Of a stretch of 64,000 nt of DNA, positions 1-11,371 are shown one piece after another. Within the stretch, counting starts at the first letter, position 1. Every line of letters starts with the position of its first letter. Made by a program: the position numbers and the translations under genes. This DNA is from an uncultured Prevotellaceae bacterium (GTDB lineage: Bacteria > Bacteroidota > Bacteroidia > Bacteroidales > Bacteroidaceae): positions 1 through 64,000 of the forward strand of contig CACZZQ010000007.1 in the NCBI GenBank assembly GCA_902785695.1, given 5' to 3'. The notes under the pieces are model-generated. The model was not told where the DNA came from. It made no database searches and saw nothing but the letters and a program-made list of their open reading frames with translations.

Positions 1-190
1 ACCAAGGGAAAAACTAAATTTCCTTACCCCAAATGAGGTCTTTTTCAAACATTTTGCCTAACTTTGCAACAAACTTGCACTTGCTGGTTGACTCTATACA
101 TATAAAAATGGTCAAATTGTTGTGTTTTTTTCTATCAATTCGTACTGTAATTGCGATTTTTTTTGTATATTTGCAGAAAAATTGGAGACT
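1..190. other. Non-coding region upstream of the AraC-type gene
   Basis: No gene is supported here. Open frames that cross it on both strands are shadows with no recognisable family. A TAACTTTG box lies at 59-66 and a second TAnnTTTG box (TATATTTG) at 166-173. The second sits 17 bp before the ATG at 191 and is the better promoter candidate, although no good TTTG -33 element lies at the right distance. The left end may hold the tail of a neighbouring intergenic region outside the window. Confidence 0.6.
166..173 (+). promoter_or_regulatory. Candidate -7 promoter box for the AraC-type/DPP III operon
   Basis: TATATTTG matches the Bacteroidota -7 consensus TAnnTTTG. It falls inside the longer open frame that begins at 122, so transcription starting here would exclude that upstream start and supports ATG 191. 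The -33 element is weak. Confidence 0.5.
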
Positions 191-664
191 ATGGAAGCAA
201 AACACGACGTGGAAAAGACTACGGAGAGCAGACCTTCTACCGTAAAGCCGGCTAAGAGTTCCGCATATCTTGACATGATTAGTCCACAGGTGCTCAATGA
301 TTTGCAAAAGAAGATTGTTGCTATCGTTGTGAATCAAAAGAAATACCTTGACAAGAACTATTCTGTCAAGCAGCTTTCCCTTGATATGGGCACTAACACA
401 CGTTATGTGTCGGCTACCATCAATATCTGTTTCAACATGAACTACACTTCCTTCATCAACAAATACAGGATAGAGGATGCAATGACGATTCTTAGGGATA
501 AGAAATATCAGGATCTGCGCATTGAAGAGGTAAGTGATATGGTAGGGTTCTCTAACAGACAGTCGTTTTATACTTCCTTCTTCAAATTAACGGGTGTAAC
601 TCCCAAGGCGTATAAACGCTCCCACATGGTGTCGGACACTAAAACGAAACGAAAAAACAAATGA
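191..664 (+). CDS. AraC-type helix-turn-helix DNA-binding protein
   Basis: A 157-residue protein consisting of little more than an AraC/XylS DNA-binding domain. The C-terminal half carries the two helix-turn-helix units: the first around the segment with YSVKQLSLDMGTNTRYVSAT and the second around VSDMVGFSNRQSFYTSFF followed by the typical TGVTPKAYKRS ending. There is no sensor domain and no membrane helix; the first 45 residues are polar and probably flexible. The start at 191 is preferred over the longer frame from 122 because a TAnnTTTG box lies at 166-173. The stop overlaps the next start (ATGA at 661-664), so it is translationally coupled to the dipeptidyl peptidase. Comparable orphan AraC domains in Bacteroidota are often the output halves of sensor proteins; the regulated genes are unknown. 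Confidence 0.8.
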   Translation: MEAKHDVEKTTESRPSTVKPAKSSAYLDMISPQVLNDLQKKIVAIVVNQKKYLDKNYSVKQLSLDMGTNTRYVSATINICFNMNYTSFINKYRIEDAMTILRDKKYQDLRIEEVSDMVGFSNRQSFYTSFFKLTGVTPKAYKRSHMVSDTKTKRKNK

Positions 665-2613
665 CCAATCATTCATTTTGCTATTCTGATGAGCGATTTG
701 CTGACATTCAGATGCTACGCTACCGCTTAAACGGCTTCGAGAATTTGTCACTTCAGCAAAAGCAACTCATCTATTATTTGTCTAAGGCTGCACTGTATGG
801 TCGTGACATTACATTTGACCAGTTCGGCAGATATAATCTTCGCATCAGAAAAGTCCTTGAGGTAATCTACAAAGACATGAGAATCCCTCGTGATAATCAG
901 GATTTTCGCGAATTGACGGTTTACTTGAAGCGACTGTGGTTTTCGAGTGGTATTCATCACCACTACGGGTGCGACAAGTTCAAACCAGGTTTCTCCAGAC
1001 AATTCTTCCACGAATGCCTTCAAACAGTTGACGCACGCCAGTTGCCTCTTGAAGAACGACAAACTGTCGAGGAACTGTTCAACGAGCTTGCACCTGTCAT
1101 TTTTGACGAACAGATTCTGCCCAAGCGAGTCAATAAGGCAGACGGTGTTGACCTGATTACTACATCGGCTTGCAACTATTATCAAGGTGTCACTCAAGAG
1201 GAGGTGGAAAACTACTATTCTGCATTCAGCCAGCGTGATGAAAGCGAACCACCTTCCTATGGGTTGAATACCACATTAGTGAAAGAAAACGGAATCATTC
1301 GTGAGGAAGTATGGAGCGCAAACGGACGCTATTCCAACGCTATCAGGCACATCATTTTCTGGTTGGAGAAAGCTGCGAATGTAGCAGAAAACGACGAACA
1401 GAAAGATACAATAGAAACACTTGTAAATTATTATCAGACAGGAGATTTGCATTTATTTGATAAATATTCAATCAAATGGCTTCAAGAAGGAGATGCAAGA
1501 GTAGATTTCATCAACGGATTTATTGAGGTATATGGCGACCCGTTAGGTATTAAAGGTTCTTGGGAAGGGTTGGTGGAATATGTGGACTTGGAGGCCACTA
1601 TACGTACACAGGCAATCAGTGACAACGCTCAGTGGTTTGAAGACCATTCTCCCGTTGACCCGCGATTCAAAAAAACAATAGTAAGGGGCGTTTCTGCAAG
1701 GGTGATTTGCGCTGCAATGCTGGGCGGCGACGAATATCCTTCTACGGCAATAGGCATTAATTTGCCTAATGCGGATTGGATTCGTTCACAGTATGGTTCC
1801 AAAAGTATTACCATTAGTAACATTACGGATGCCTACAATAAGGCTGCTCACGGAAACGGATTCAGAGAAGAGTTCGTCAAAGAACAGAAAATGCTCGATT
1901 TTATCGCTAAATATAGTGATATTTGTGACGATTTGCACACCGATCTTCATGAATGTCTGGGACACGGAAGCGGTCAGTTACTTCCAGGTACTTCACCTGA
2001 TGCGCTCAAGTCGTACGGCAACGTGATAGAAGAGGCAAGGGCCGATTTGTTCGGACTTTACTATATAGCAGACGAAAAGTTGGTAGAGTTAGGATTACTT
2101 CCTGATAATGAAGCATATAAAGCCCAATACTTTACGTATATGTTGAATGGATGTATGACACAGTTGGCACGTATAGAATTGGGATGTCAGATTGAAGAGG
2201 CCCACATGAGAAACCGTGCATTGATTGCCAGATGGTGTCTTGAGCATTCACGGCACATGAGACTGTCTGTCAAAAATGGACAGCATGAGCTGGAGATTGA
2301 CGATTTTCAGGAGCTTCGACGGCTGATTGCTAAGCTGTTGGCAGAGATTCAGCGCATCAAGAGCGAAGGAGATTACGAGGCAGCGCGTCAACTTGTAGAG
2401 ACCTACGCAGTGAATATCGACACAGATTTACATACGGAGGTATTGGAACGCTATCGCAAACTGAACTTGGCTCCATATAAGGGATTCATCAACCCTTGGC
2501 TGTTGCCAGTCTTCGATGAAAGGGGGGAAATTGCAGATATACAAGTCAATTATTCAGAATCCTACGACCATCAAATGATGAGATATAGTTCGGAATATTC
2601 TACATTAATATGA
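661..2613 (+). CDS. Dipeptidyl peptidase III-like metallopeptidase (family M49)
   Basis: A 650-residue zinc peptidase of family M49, which removes dipeptides from the N-terminus of short peptides. The zinc site is visible: HECLGH, the HExxGH form unique to M49, at about residues 430-435, and the third ligand motif EEARAD at about 457-462. No signal peptide is present, so it is probably cytoplasmic and recycles peptides. Length fits the bacterial family. It starts in a 4-bp ATGA overlap with the AraC-type gene and overlaps the next gene by 4 bp, so the three genes form one operon. The coupling to a DNA-binding protein is unexplained. Confidence 0.9.
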   Translation: MTNHSFCYSDERFADIQMLRYRLNGFENLSLQQKQLIYYLSKAALYGRDITFDQFGRYNLRIRKVLEVIYKDMRIPRDNQDFRELTVYLKRLWFSSGIHHHYGCDKFKPGFSRQFFHECLQTVDARQLPLEERQTVEELFNELAPVIFDEQILPKRVNKADGVDLITTSACNYYQGVTQEEVENYYSAFSQRDESEPPSYGLNTTLVKENGIIREEVWSANGRYSNAIRHIIFWLEKAANVAENDEQKDTIETLVNYYQTGDLHLFDKYSIKWLQEGDARVDFINGFIEVYGDPLGIKGSWEGLVEYVDLEATIRTQAISDNAQWFEDHSPVDPRFKKTIVRGVSARVICAAMLGGDEYPSTAIGINLPNADWIRSQYGSKSITISNITDAYNKAAHGNGFREEFVKEQKMLDFIAKYSDICDDLHTDLHECLGHGSGQLLPGTSPDALKSYGNVIEEARADLFGLYYIADEKLVELGLLPDNEAYKAQYFTYMLNGCMTQLARIELGCQIEEAHMRNRALIARWCLEHSRHMRLSVKNGQHELEIDDFQELRRLIAKLLAEIQRIKSEGDYEAARQLVETYAVNIDTDLHTEVLERYRKLNLAPYKGFINPWLLPVFDERGEIADIQVNYSESYDHQMMRYSSEYSTLI

Positions 2614-3224
2614 ACATACAAGATGAAATAAAGGAAATAAAGCTGTCATTCAGGTTGATGATGGACGGAAAGGTGGCACAGTCAATGCGTGAGAAGGGAC
2701 TTGACTACCATCTGAACTGGGGTGCCACGCTGCCCAGGCTGAAAGAAAAAGCCGATGAAATCGGCAAAAATTACGATTTGGCCATAGCTCTCTGGAAAGA
2801 GAACGTGCGCGAATGCAAAATATTGGCAACGATGATTATGCCAAATGAGCAGATGCTGCCAGAAGTTGCTGATATCTGGATGGAACAGACCCCCACCATA
2901 GAGATAGCCGAACAAGCTGCGTTCAACCTCTATCAACATCTGCCGTATGCTGCCGATATGGCATATCGGTGGCTGGCATCTGAGAACGACCTGACCCAAA
3001 TGTGCGGATACCACATACTGACCAGGCTGTTTATGCAGAAGCAAGATCCCAACGAGCGAGGAATCAACGAATTCATCGATCAGGCACTTGTGGCATTGCA
3101 GTCTTCAAATCTGACGCTTCGCAAAGCCGCGATGCAAGCCATTATCCGCTTTGCCGATTTGAGTCTGATGCACAAGCGCATTGCTCACTCTGCTGTGTCG
3201 AGCATCGGCTTTGATTTCGTATAA
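2610..3224 (+). CDS. DNA alkylation repair (AlkD-like) HEAT-repeat protein
   Basis: A 204-residue all-helical protein resembling the DNA alkylation repair family (AlkD/AlkC, PF08713). That family uses HEAT-like repeats to wrap damaged DNA. Visible features are the N-terminal helical segment, the repeated pattern WKENVRECKILATMIM and MAYRWLASENDLTQMCGYHIL typical of this family, and a C-terminal helix rich in Ala/Leu. It is on the short side of the family (about 210-230 residues), so glycosylase activity is not assured. Starts by ATGA overlap with the M49 peptidase and is the last gene of that operon; the ATP synthase promoter follows. Confidence 0.65.
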   Translation: MNIQDEIKEIKLSFRLMMDGKVAQSMREKGLDYHLNWGATLPRLKEKADEIGKNYDLAIALWKENVRECKILATMIMPNEQMLPEVADIWMEQTPTIEIAEQAAFNLYQHLPYAADMAYRWLASENDLTQMCGYHILTRLFMQKQDPNERGINEFIDQALVALQSSNLTLRKAAMQAIIRFADLSLMHKRIAHSAVSSIGFDFV

Positions 3225-3233
3225 AAGGGGTGA

Positions 3234-4889
<1,656 letters not shown>

Positions 4890-4920
4890 ATTGTAAATCG
4901 TCAAATTGTAAATTTGCAAT

Positions 4921-5154
4921 ATGCTGAAACTGAAGATTGTATCGCCCGAAAGGGTGGAATTTTCCGGAGAGGTTGAGAGTGTCAAGGTTCCTGGCTCAAT
5001 GGGACAGTTTGAGATTCTCACGGACCATGCTCCCATCATCTCTACATTGCAGAAGGGTATTGTAGAGTATGATGGACAGCAGTTGGCCATTCTCGGCGGT
5101 TTTGTTGAAGTACAGAAGAACGAGGTCTCACTCTGTATTGAGAAGACCGAATAA
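4921..5154 (+). CDS. atpC: F1Fo ATP synthase subunit epsilon (short form)
   Basis: A 77-residue epsilon subunit with only the N-terminal beta-sandwich (LKIVSPERVEFSGEVESVKV, the GQFEILTDHAPIIS loop and LAILGGFVEV). The C-terminal two-helix arm that latches and inhibits F1 in E. coli and Bacillus is absent. This short form is common in Bacteroidota, so it is probably not a truncation. The stop overlaps the next start by one base (5154). Confidence 0.93.
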   Translation: MLKLKIVSPERVEFSGEVESVKVPGSMGQFEILTDHAPIISTLQKGIVEYDGQQLAILGGFVEVQKNEVSLCIEKTE

Positions 5155-5417
5155 TGGAATACGTTCTATCCGTATTACTCTTCACCCTGCTAGGTGTGAC
5201 CTATGTGTTGGGTTATGACTTCGTCAAGCAGCGTTCTGCTGAGCATCTGCCTCACTTCTGCCTCGCAATGACGGTCATCCGCCTCATCTTAGCGTCAACA
5301 CTTGCCGGAATTATCATATTCTTCAAGGAAAATAGAGAAGAAACCATCACGTTTGCTATCATATATCTAATAATGTATATGGTTACGATGGTGGTCACAC
5401 TGAAATTAAGACATTAA
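5154..5417 (+). CDS. AtpI-like small membrane protein of the ATP synthase operon
   Basis: An 87-residue hydrophobic protein with about three predicted membrane segments (residues 2-20, 38-58 and 66-84). It sits exactly where atpI-type genes lie, just before atpB, and is co-translated with atpC. AtpI proteins assist assembly of the c-ring or carry Mg/Ca ions in other bacteria. Sequence alone does not show the role here; the assignment rests on position, size and topology. Confidence 0.6.
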   Translation: MEYVLSVLLFTLLGVTYVLGYDFVKQRSAEHLPHFCLAMTVIRLILASTLAGIIIFFKENREETITFAIIYLIMYMVTMVVTLKLRH

Positions 5418-5421
5418 AAAT

Positions 5422-6507
5422 ATGTATCACATCAAACGACTGATTACTCTTGCGCTACTGCTCATTGCATTGTCGCCCTCTGTGAAAGCCGAGGACTTCA
5501 GTGCCAAGGAGGTGGTGCTTGAGCATATTCAGGATTCGCACGACTGGCATATCACTGATTATGTGAACAGCGAGGGCGAGAAAGAGGCATTGGCTATTCC
5601 TCTGCCTGTCATCGTCAAGAGCTCTACTGGCTGGCACGTGTTCCTATCGTCGCAGTTCGAGCATCATGCCCATGATGGCTTGCGTCATGTTAAGGCTGAT
5701 GCTCCAGCAGACATTCAGGGACTGGCAATCGATGTAGAAGGCGAAAATGCTGGCAAGATTGTTGAAAACGGTGAGCCCGTGTTAGACCTCTCGATTACGA
5801 AGACTGTAGTAGTGATGTTCATCAACGTGGCCCTGCTCCTGTTCTGCATCCTGTTCAGTGCCCGCTGGTACAAGCGCCATAAAGCATCCGACAATGCCCC
5901 AGGAGGATTTGTCGGTTTCATCGAGATGCTGGTGATGTATGTAGTGGATGATATCATCAAGCCTGGCGTAGGTAAGGGTTATGAGAAGTACGTGCCATAT
6001 CTGCTCACCTGCTTCTTCTTCATCTTCACCTGTAACGTGATGGGCCTTATTCCGTTCCCCCCAGGCTCTGGTAATGTGACGGGTAATATCGCTGTGACGT
6101 TTATCTTGGCTCTGTGTACCTTTGTGGTGGTTCAGTTCTCTGGAAGCAAGCACTACTGGAAGGAAATCTTCTGGCCTGATGTGCCTTTCCTGTTGAAGTG
6201 TCCTGTTCCCCTGATGCCTGTTATCGAGTTCGTGGGTATCTTCACGAAGCCCTTTGCCCTGATGATCCGACTTTTCGCTAACATGATGGCAGGTCACGCT
6301 ATTGCCGTTGCCATGCCATGTATTATATTCCTGGTAGTGTCGATGTCGGCAGGCGTATTCTTTAGTATGAGTGCCGTCAGTGTATTTATGGCTATTTTTA
6401 TGATGTGCCTTGAATGTCTGGTATGCTTTATCCAGGCTATGGTATTCACACTGCTCTCATCCGTGTTCATCGGAATGGCTCGTGCCGTACCAGAAGGACA
6501 TGAGTAA
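5422..6507 (+). CDS. atpB: F1Fo ATP synthase subunit a
   Basis: The 361-residue proton-channel subunit. The C-terminal half has the essential helix with MIRLFANMMAGH (the conserved channel Arg) and the usual final helices. It is about 90-110 residues longer than E. coli subunit a. The extra part is N-terminal: a signal-peptide-like stretch (LITLALLLIALSPSVKAED) and a roughly 100-residue polar, His-rich segment before the first membrane helix near residue 125, presumably facing the periplasm. This extension is known from other Bacteroidota; its role is unknown. The frame upstream from ATG 5422 has no better start. Confidence 0.95.
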   Translation: MYHIKRLITLALLLIALSPSVKAEDFSAKEVVLEHIQDSHDWHITDYVNSEGEKEALAIPLPVIVKSSTGWHVFLSSQFEHHAHDGLRHVKADAPADIQGLAIDVEGENAGKIVENGEPVLDLSITKTVVVMFINVALLLFCILFSARWYKRHKASDNAPGGFVGFIEMLVMYVVDDIIKPGVGKGYEKYVPYLLTCFFFIFTCNVMGLIPFPPGSGNVTGNIAVTFILALCTFVVVQFSGSKHYWKEIFWPDVPFLLKCPVPLMPVIEFVGIFTKPFALMIRLFANMMAGHAIAVAMPCIIFLVVSMSAGVFFSMSAVSVFMAIFMMCLECLVCFIQAMVFTLLSSVFIGMARAVPEGHE

Positions 6508-6552
6508 TTTAAAGGTAAAAAGGTAAAAAAATATTAACAATTAAAAACTTAA

Positions 6553-6795
<243 letters not shown>

Positions 6796-6838
6796 AAAAA
6801 GATGTAATAACGAGATTTCTAACCATTAGATTCAGCGT

Positions 6839-7336
6839 ATGGATTTATTGATTCCGAGTACTGGTCTGCTGTTTTGGATGTCACTGACGTTCTTCGTTGT
6901 GCTGTTCATCTTGTGGAAGTTTGGTTTTCCCGTAATCACTACAATGGTTAAGGAGCGTCAGGCTTTCATCAATGACTCGCTGCGAAAGGCTCACGAGGCA
7001 AACGAGCGTCTGGCCAATATACAGAAAGAAGGTGAATCCATCTTGCAGGAGGCTCGCGAGAAGCAGGCGCAGATACTGAAGGAAGCTGCCGAAACGCGTG
7101 AGACTATTGTAGAACAAGCTCAGGAGAAGGCCCGTCAGGAGGGTTCCCGCCTGTTGGAAGATGCCCGTGTGGCTATCGAGCAGGAAAAGAAGGCCGCTAT
7201 TGCCGATATCCGAAAGCAAGTTGCTACACTCAGCGTTGAGATAGCCGAGAAGGTGTTGCGTGCCAACCTTAAGGACGATGCCTCGCAGATGGCACTCATC
7301 GACCGTATGCTGGATGATGTTACTAAGAACAAATAA
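6839..7336 (+). CDS. atpF: F1Fo ATP synthase subunit b
   Basis: A 165-residue peripheral-stalk subunit: one N-terminal membrane helix (about residues 8-27) followed by a long charged coiled coil rich in Glu, Lys, Ala and Gln that runs to about residue 140. A single b gene is present, so a homodimeric stalk is expected. atpH follows 12 bp downstream with an AGGAGG Shine-Dalgarno-like stretch at 7337-7342, unusually strong for this organism. Confidence 0.95.
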   Translation: MDLLIPSTGLLFWMSLTFFVVLFILWKFGFPVITTMVKERQAFINDSLRKAHEANERLANIQKEGESILQEAREKQAQILKEAAETRETIVEQAQEKARQEGSRLLEDARVAIEQEKKAAIADIRKQVATLSVEIAEKVLRANLKDDASQMALIDRMLDDVTKNK

Positions 7337-7348
7337 AGGAGGGTACGT

Positions 7349-7888
7349 ATGGATATAGGAGTCATATCGGTTCGCTACGCCCGTGCACTATTGAAGAGTG
7401 CCACTGAAGCTAAGATCGATGCTCAGGTATATCATGATATGCAGCTCTTGGCAAAGAGCTACATTGACGTGCCTGCCCTTCGTCAGACGATAGATAATCC
7501 GATGCTCGACAAGGAGAAGAAGCAGATGCTGCTCTATACCGCTATTGGTGGTGAGCAGGCTGCTGAGCTCTCCAAAGCCTTCGTTGCCCTGGTGCTGAAG
7601 GAAGGTCGCGAGAACATGATTCAGTTCATGGCCAATTCGTACGTCACGCTCTATCGTCAGCAAAAGAACATCATCCTTGGACGACTTACCACAGCTACGC
7701 GTGTGTCTGCCGCTATGGAGCAGAAGATGCGCACCGTTGTGGAAGCCAAGACTAAAGGCACTGTGGAGTTTGAGACCCAGGTAGACCCTGACATCATAGG
7801 AGGCTTTGTCCTCGAATACGACACCTATCGCATGGATGCCAGTGTCAAATATCGCCTCAACTCGATACTCACACAGTTAAAGAAATAA
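7349..7888 (+). CDS. atpH: F1Fo ATP synthase subunit delta
   Basis: A 179-residue OSCP/delta subunit that links the peripheral stalk to the top of F1. It begins with MDIGVISVRYARAL, matching the family opening, and ends with the conserved GGFVLEYDTYRMDASVKYRL segment. Followed by a 36-bp spacer made of ATTAAG-type repeats before atpA. Confidence 0.93.
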   Translation: MDIGVISVRYARALLKSATEAKIDAQVYHDMQLLAKSYIDVPALRQTIDNPMLDKEKKQMLLYTAIGGEQAAELSKAFVALVLKEGRENMIQFMANSYVTLYRQQKNIILGRLTTATRVSAAMEQKMRTVVEAKTKGTVEFETQVDPDIIGGFVLEYDTYRMDASVKYRLNSILTQLKK

Positions 7889-7924
7889 TTGTGCATTAAG
7901 CATTAAGAATTAAGTATTATATTT

Positions 7925-9511
7925 ATGTCAGATAAAATTAAACCAAGCGAAGTCTCTCAGGTGCTGCTCGAGCAGTTGAACGGTATCTCTGGTAGTGCTC
8001 AGTTCGATGAGGTGGGTACCGTGCTTCAGGTCTCTGACGGTGTGGCACGTATCTATGGCTTGCGTAATGCCGAGGCCAACGAGTTGCTGGAGTTCGAGAA
8101 CGGCACGATGGCTATCGTGATGAACCTTGAAGAGGACAACGTGGGTTGCGTGCTTCTGGGTACCACGTCGGGCATCAAGGAAGGTATGGTGGTAAAGCGC
8201 ACCAAGCGCATTGCCTCTATCCGCGTTAACGACAATATGCTTGGCCGAGTCATCAATCCTCTTGGACAGGCCATCGACGGTAAGGGCGACATCGACTTGA
8301 AAGACTCGTTCGAGATGCCACTGGACCGCAAGGCACCTGGCGTGATCTATCGTCAGCCTGTGAAGGAACCTCTACAGACAGGTTTGAAGGCTGTTGACTC
8401 CATGATTCCCATTGGTCGTGGTCAGCGTGAGTTGATTATTGGTGACCGCCAGACGGGTAAGACCGCCATTGCGGTTGACACCATTATCAACCAAAAGAGT
8501 TTCTATGAGGCTGGCAAGCCTGTGTATTGTATCTATGTGGCCATAGGTCAGAAAGCTTCTACTGTTGCTGCTCTTGTGCAGACACTGAAGGAGCATGGCG
8601 CAATGCCATATACTATTATCGTTGCTGCTACTGCTGCCGATCCTGCAGCTATGCAGTATTATGCTCCATTCGCTGGAGCCGCCATTGGCGAGTACTTCCG
8701 CGATCGTGGTCTTCCTGCTTTGGTGGTCTATGATGACTTGTCGAAACAGGCTGTGGCATATCGTGAGGTATCGCTGATTCTTCGTCGTCCTTCAGGACGT
8801 GAGGCTTATCCTGGTGATGTGTTCTATCTCCACTCACGTCTTCTTGAACGTGCGGCTAAGATGAACGAGCAGCAGGAAGTTGCCGAGCAGATGAACGACC
8901 TGCCCGAGTGCATGAAGGGTCATGTTAAGGGTGGTGGTTCGCTCACCGCTCTGCCCATCATCGAAACTCAGGCTGGTGACGTATCGGCTTACATCCCAAC
9001 CAATGTTATCTCTATCACCGACGGTCAGATTTTCTTGGAGTCAGACCTCTTCAACCAGGGCTTCCGTCCTGCCATCAACGTAGGTATCTCTGTATCTCGT
9101 GTGGGTGGTTCGGCACAGATTAAGTCCATGAAGAAGGTGGCAGGTACCTTGAAGATTGACCAGGCTCAGTATCGTGAGCTCGAGGCCTTCTCGAAGTTCT
9201 CAAGTGATATGGATGCCGTGACGGCAATGACGCTGGATCGTGGACGTAAGAACAACCAGTTGTTGATTCAGCCTCAGTACAGTCCCATGCCCGTAGGCGA
9301 GCAGGTGGCTATCCTGTATTGCGGTGTGAACGGCTTGATGCGCCAAGTGCCCATTGATAAGGTACGCCAGTGTCAGGATCAGTTCCTTGACAAGCTGCGC
9401 TCTTCTCATCCCGAGGTTATCGAGACGCTGGCCAGCGGCAAGATTGACGATACTACTGTCGATACCATCGAGGCAGTTATGGCCGATATCGCCGGAACGT
9501 ATAAAGCCTGA
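7925..9511 (+). CDS. atpA: F1Fo ATP synthase subunit alpha
   Basis: The 528-residue non-catalytic alpha subunit. Walker A GDRQTGKT near residue 174, the [12 protein letters not shown] segment and the SRVGGSAQ region with the arginine finger are all in place. Full length for the family. atpG starts 6 bp after the stop. Confidence 0.97.
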   Translation: MSDKIKPSEVSQVLLEQLNGISGSAQFDEVGTVLQVSDGVARIYGLRNAEANELLEFENGTMAIVMNLEEDNVGCVLLGTTSGIKEGMVVKRTKRIASIRVNDNMLGRVINPLGQAIDGKGDIDLKDSFEMPLDRKAPGVIYRQPVKEPLQTGLKAVDSMIPIGRGQRELIIGDRQTGKTAIAVDTIINQKSFYEAGKPVYCIYVAIGQKASTVAALVQTLKEHGAMPYTIIVAATAADPAAMQYYAPFAGAAIGEYFRDRGLPALVVYDDLSKQAVAYREVSLILRRPSGREAYPGDVFYLHSRLLERAAKMNEQQEVAEQMNDLPECMKGHVKGGGSLTALPIIETQAGDVSAYIPTNVISITDGQIFLESDLFNQGFRPAINVGISVSRVGGSAQIKSMKKVAGTLKIDQAQYRELEAFSKFSSDMDAVTAMTLDRGRKNNQLLIQPQYSPMPVGEQVAILYCGVNGLMRQVPIDKVRQCQDQFLDKLRSSHPEVIETLASGKIDDTTVDTIEAVMADIAGTYKA

Positions 9512-9517
9512 TAGCCT

Positions 9518-10492
9518 ATGCCAAGCCTGAAAGAAATTAAAGGCCGTATTGCCTCAGTCAACTCGACTCGCAAGATTACCAGTGCGATGAAGATGGTTGC
9601 TTCATCAAAGCTGCATCATGCGCAGGTGGCTATTCAAAATATGCTGCCCTACGAGACCTTGCTGGAGCATATCCTCAAGTCATTCTTGGCTGCCGAGCCC
9701 GGTGCTCAGACCATTTACGATACGGAACGTAACGTGAAGCGTGTGGCACTGGTGGTCTTCAGCAGCAACTCGTCGCTCTGTGGTGGCTTTAATGCCAACA
9801 TTATCAAGGTGATGATGAAGGCTGTTGACGCCCTCTCTACCGAGTTGGGTAAGGAGAACGTGGAGGTGTATCCCATAGGTCGTAAGGTTGCTGAGAAGGC
9901 GCGTAAGCTGGGCTATAATGTGAAGTGCGACTTGGCCAGTCTTGTGGATCATCCCAATGCGAAGCAGTGTATCGACTTGACGATGGAGTTGGGCGAGCGT
10001 TTTGCCAATGGTGAGATTGACAAGGTGGAGCTGATTTATCACCACTTTAAGAGTGCCGGCTCGCAGGTCTTGACTCATAAGACGCTGTTGCCTATCGATA
10101 TTGAGACAGAGCTTCAGCGCGACCATGAGCGCGACCTGACGTCAATAGTGACTTCACAGAAGGCTCAAGACTATCTGAAGAAGAAAGAACGTAAGAAAAA
10201 GAAGACAGAGAATAGTGAGGAGGTTGTTCCTTTGAACGACAACTTCATTGTAGAGCCCGATATGCATACCGTTCTCTCCGAGCTGATTCCCAAGCTGGGT
10301 CACCTGATGGTCTATACGGCTCTGCTCGACAGTATAGCCTCGGAACATGCTGCCCGTATGGTGGCTATGCAGACGGCAACGGATAATGCCGACGAGCTGC
10401 TGCGCCAGTTGAACCTGCAGTACAACAAGAGTCGTCAGCAGGCTATCACCAGCGAGTTGCTCGACATTGTGGGAGGCTCAGTAAACAATTAA
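9518..10492 (+). CDS. atpG: F1Fo ATP synthase subunit gamma
   Basis: The 324-residue rotor shaft. N-terminal MPSLKEIKGRIASVNSTRKI and C-terminal ELLDIVGGS match the two long coiled-coil helices of gamma. It is about 35 residues longer than E. coli gamma. Much of the extra length is a very basic then acidic insert around residues 215-240 (KKKERKKKKTENSEE) in the globular part. The gene overlaps convergent prmA by 4 bp, so any terminator must lie inside prmA; a weak hairpin candidate is listed at 10512-10541. Confidence 0.95.
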   Translation: MPSLKEIKGRIASVNSTRKITSAMKMVASSKLHHAQVAIQNMLPYETLLEHILKSFLAAEPGAQTIYDTERNVKRVALVVFSSNSSLCGGFNANIIKVMMKAVDALSTELGKENVEVYPIGRKVAEKARKLGYNVKCDLASLVDHPNAKQCIDLTMELGERFANGEIDKVELIYHHFKSAGSQVLTHKTLLPIDIETELQRDHERDLTSIVTSQKAQDYLKKKERKKKKTENSEEVVPLNDNFIVEPDMHTVLSELIPKLGHLMVYTALLDSIASEHAARMVAMQTATDNADELLRQLNLQYNKSRQQAITSELLDIVGGSVNN

Positions 10493-11349
10493 TTTTTCTC
10501 GAATCTTAGACAAGCCCAGTCGCCATCGTGCTGCTGGGCTTTCTTTGTGAGTCCTAACGATGCAGCTTTCTTTTCCAGCATAGGGATATCCTGTTTATAA
10601 AATCCGCTGAGCAACAGGGTGGAGTGTGCTTTCATCTTCTCTGTGAATGCCTGCATATCTGCTAAAAGGATATTCCTGTTGATATTGGCGAGTACCACAT
10701 CAAACTGACCCTCAACCGCCTTTAATATAGCAGCATCACCCAAAAGTGATATAAACTGCTTATCCACCATATTAATAACTGCATTATGTCTTGCATTCTC
10801 AGCACTCCATTCGTCAATATCATATCCCACAGCTTCACTGGCACCCAGTTTCAAGGCTGCAATGGCAAGAATGCCCGTACCTGTACCGCAATCCAACACA
10901 CGAAGGCCTTTCAACTGTAGTTCATTTAACTGTGAAACCATCATGCGAGTGGTTTCGTGCGTGCCAGTACCAAAAGCAAGGTGAGCATCAATCTCAATTG
11001 CTATTGGCAGTTGTTGTTCAGGCAAATGACGTCCGTCATGAATGGCAATGCTTTCGTCTACGATGATCGGTTCAAATCCCTCCTGCTCCCATTGCTCGTT
11101 CCAGTCCTTATCCTCGGCCTCAGCTGTTGTAAATAAAATCTTGCAATCTGGTAGGGGGAATCCCTCAAGCAATGTATTGAGTACCAGTTCGTTGAATGCA
11201 CTTTTTTGCACGTATCCTTTGACACCATCCTGGGTGTCCTCAAAAGTCTCGAACCCAGCCTCTCCTGCCAGTGCAGCCACTATGTCTCGTGCGTCCTGCA
11301 TCATGTCTGCAGGTGCTTTGATGTTGAAATTTACCTCGTAGTACTTCAT
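10489..11349 (-). CDS. prmA: Ribosomal protein L11 methyltransferase
   Basis: A 286-residue class I SAM-dependent methyltransferase that methylates ribosomal protein L11. The SAM site reads LDCGTGTGILAIAALKLGA, and AFGTGTHETT just before it is the PrmA signature. Length is close to E. coli PrmA (293). Convergent with atpG and overlapping it by 4 bp at the stop codons. A -7 box for this strand lies at 11372-11379. Confidence 0.93.
   Translation of the reverse strand: MKYYEVNFNIKAPADMMQDARDIVAALAGEAGFETFEDTQDGVKGYVQKSAFNELVLNTLLEGFPLPDCKILFTTAEAEDKDWNEQWEQEGFEPIIVDESIAIHDGRHLPEQQLPIAIEIDAHLAFGTGTHETTRMMVSQLNELQLKGLRVLDCGTGTGILAIAALKLGASEAVGYDIDEWSAENARHNAVINMVDKQFISLLGDAAILKAVEGQFDVVLANINRNILLADMQAFTEKMKAHSTLLLSGFYKQDIPMLEKKAASLGLTKKAQQHDGDWACLRFEKN
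10512..10541 (+). terminator. Weak candidate terminator for the ATP synthase operon
   Basis: AAGCCCAG (10512-10519) can pair with CTGGGCTT (10534-10541), an 8-bp stem with a 14-nt loop, followed by TCTTTG. It lies within the prmA coding sequence just after the atpG stop. The U-tract is poor, so this is only a possibility. Confidence 0.3.
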
Positions 11350-11371
11350 AGGAACTTTAATTTTTCCACTG

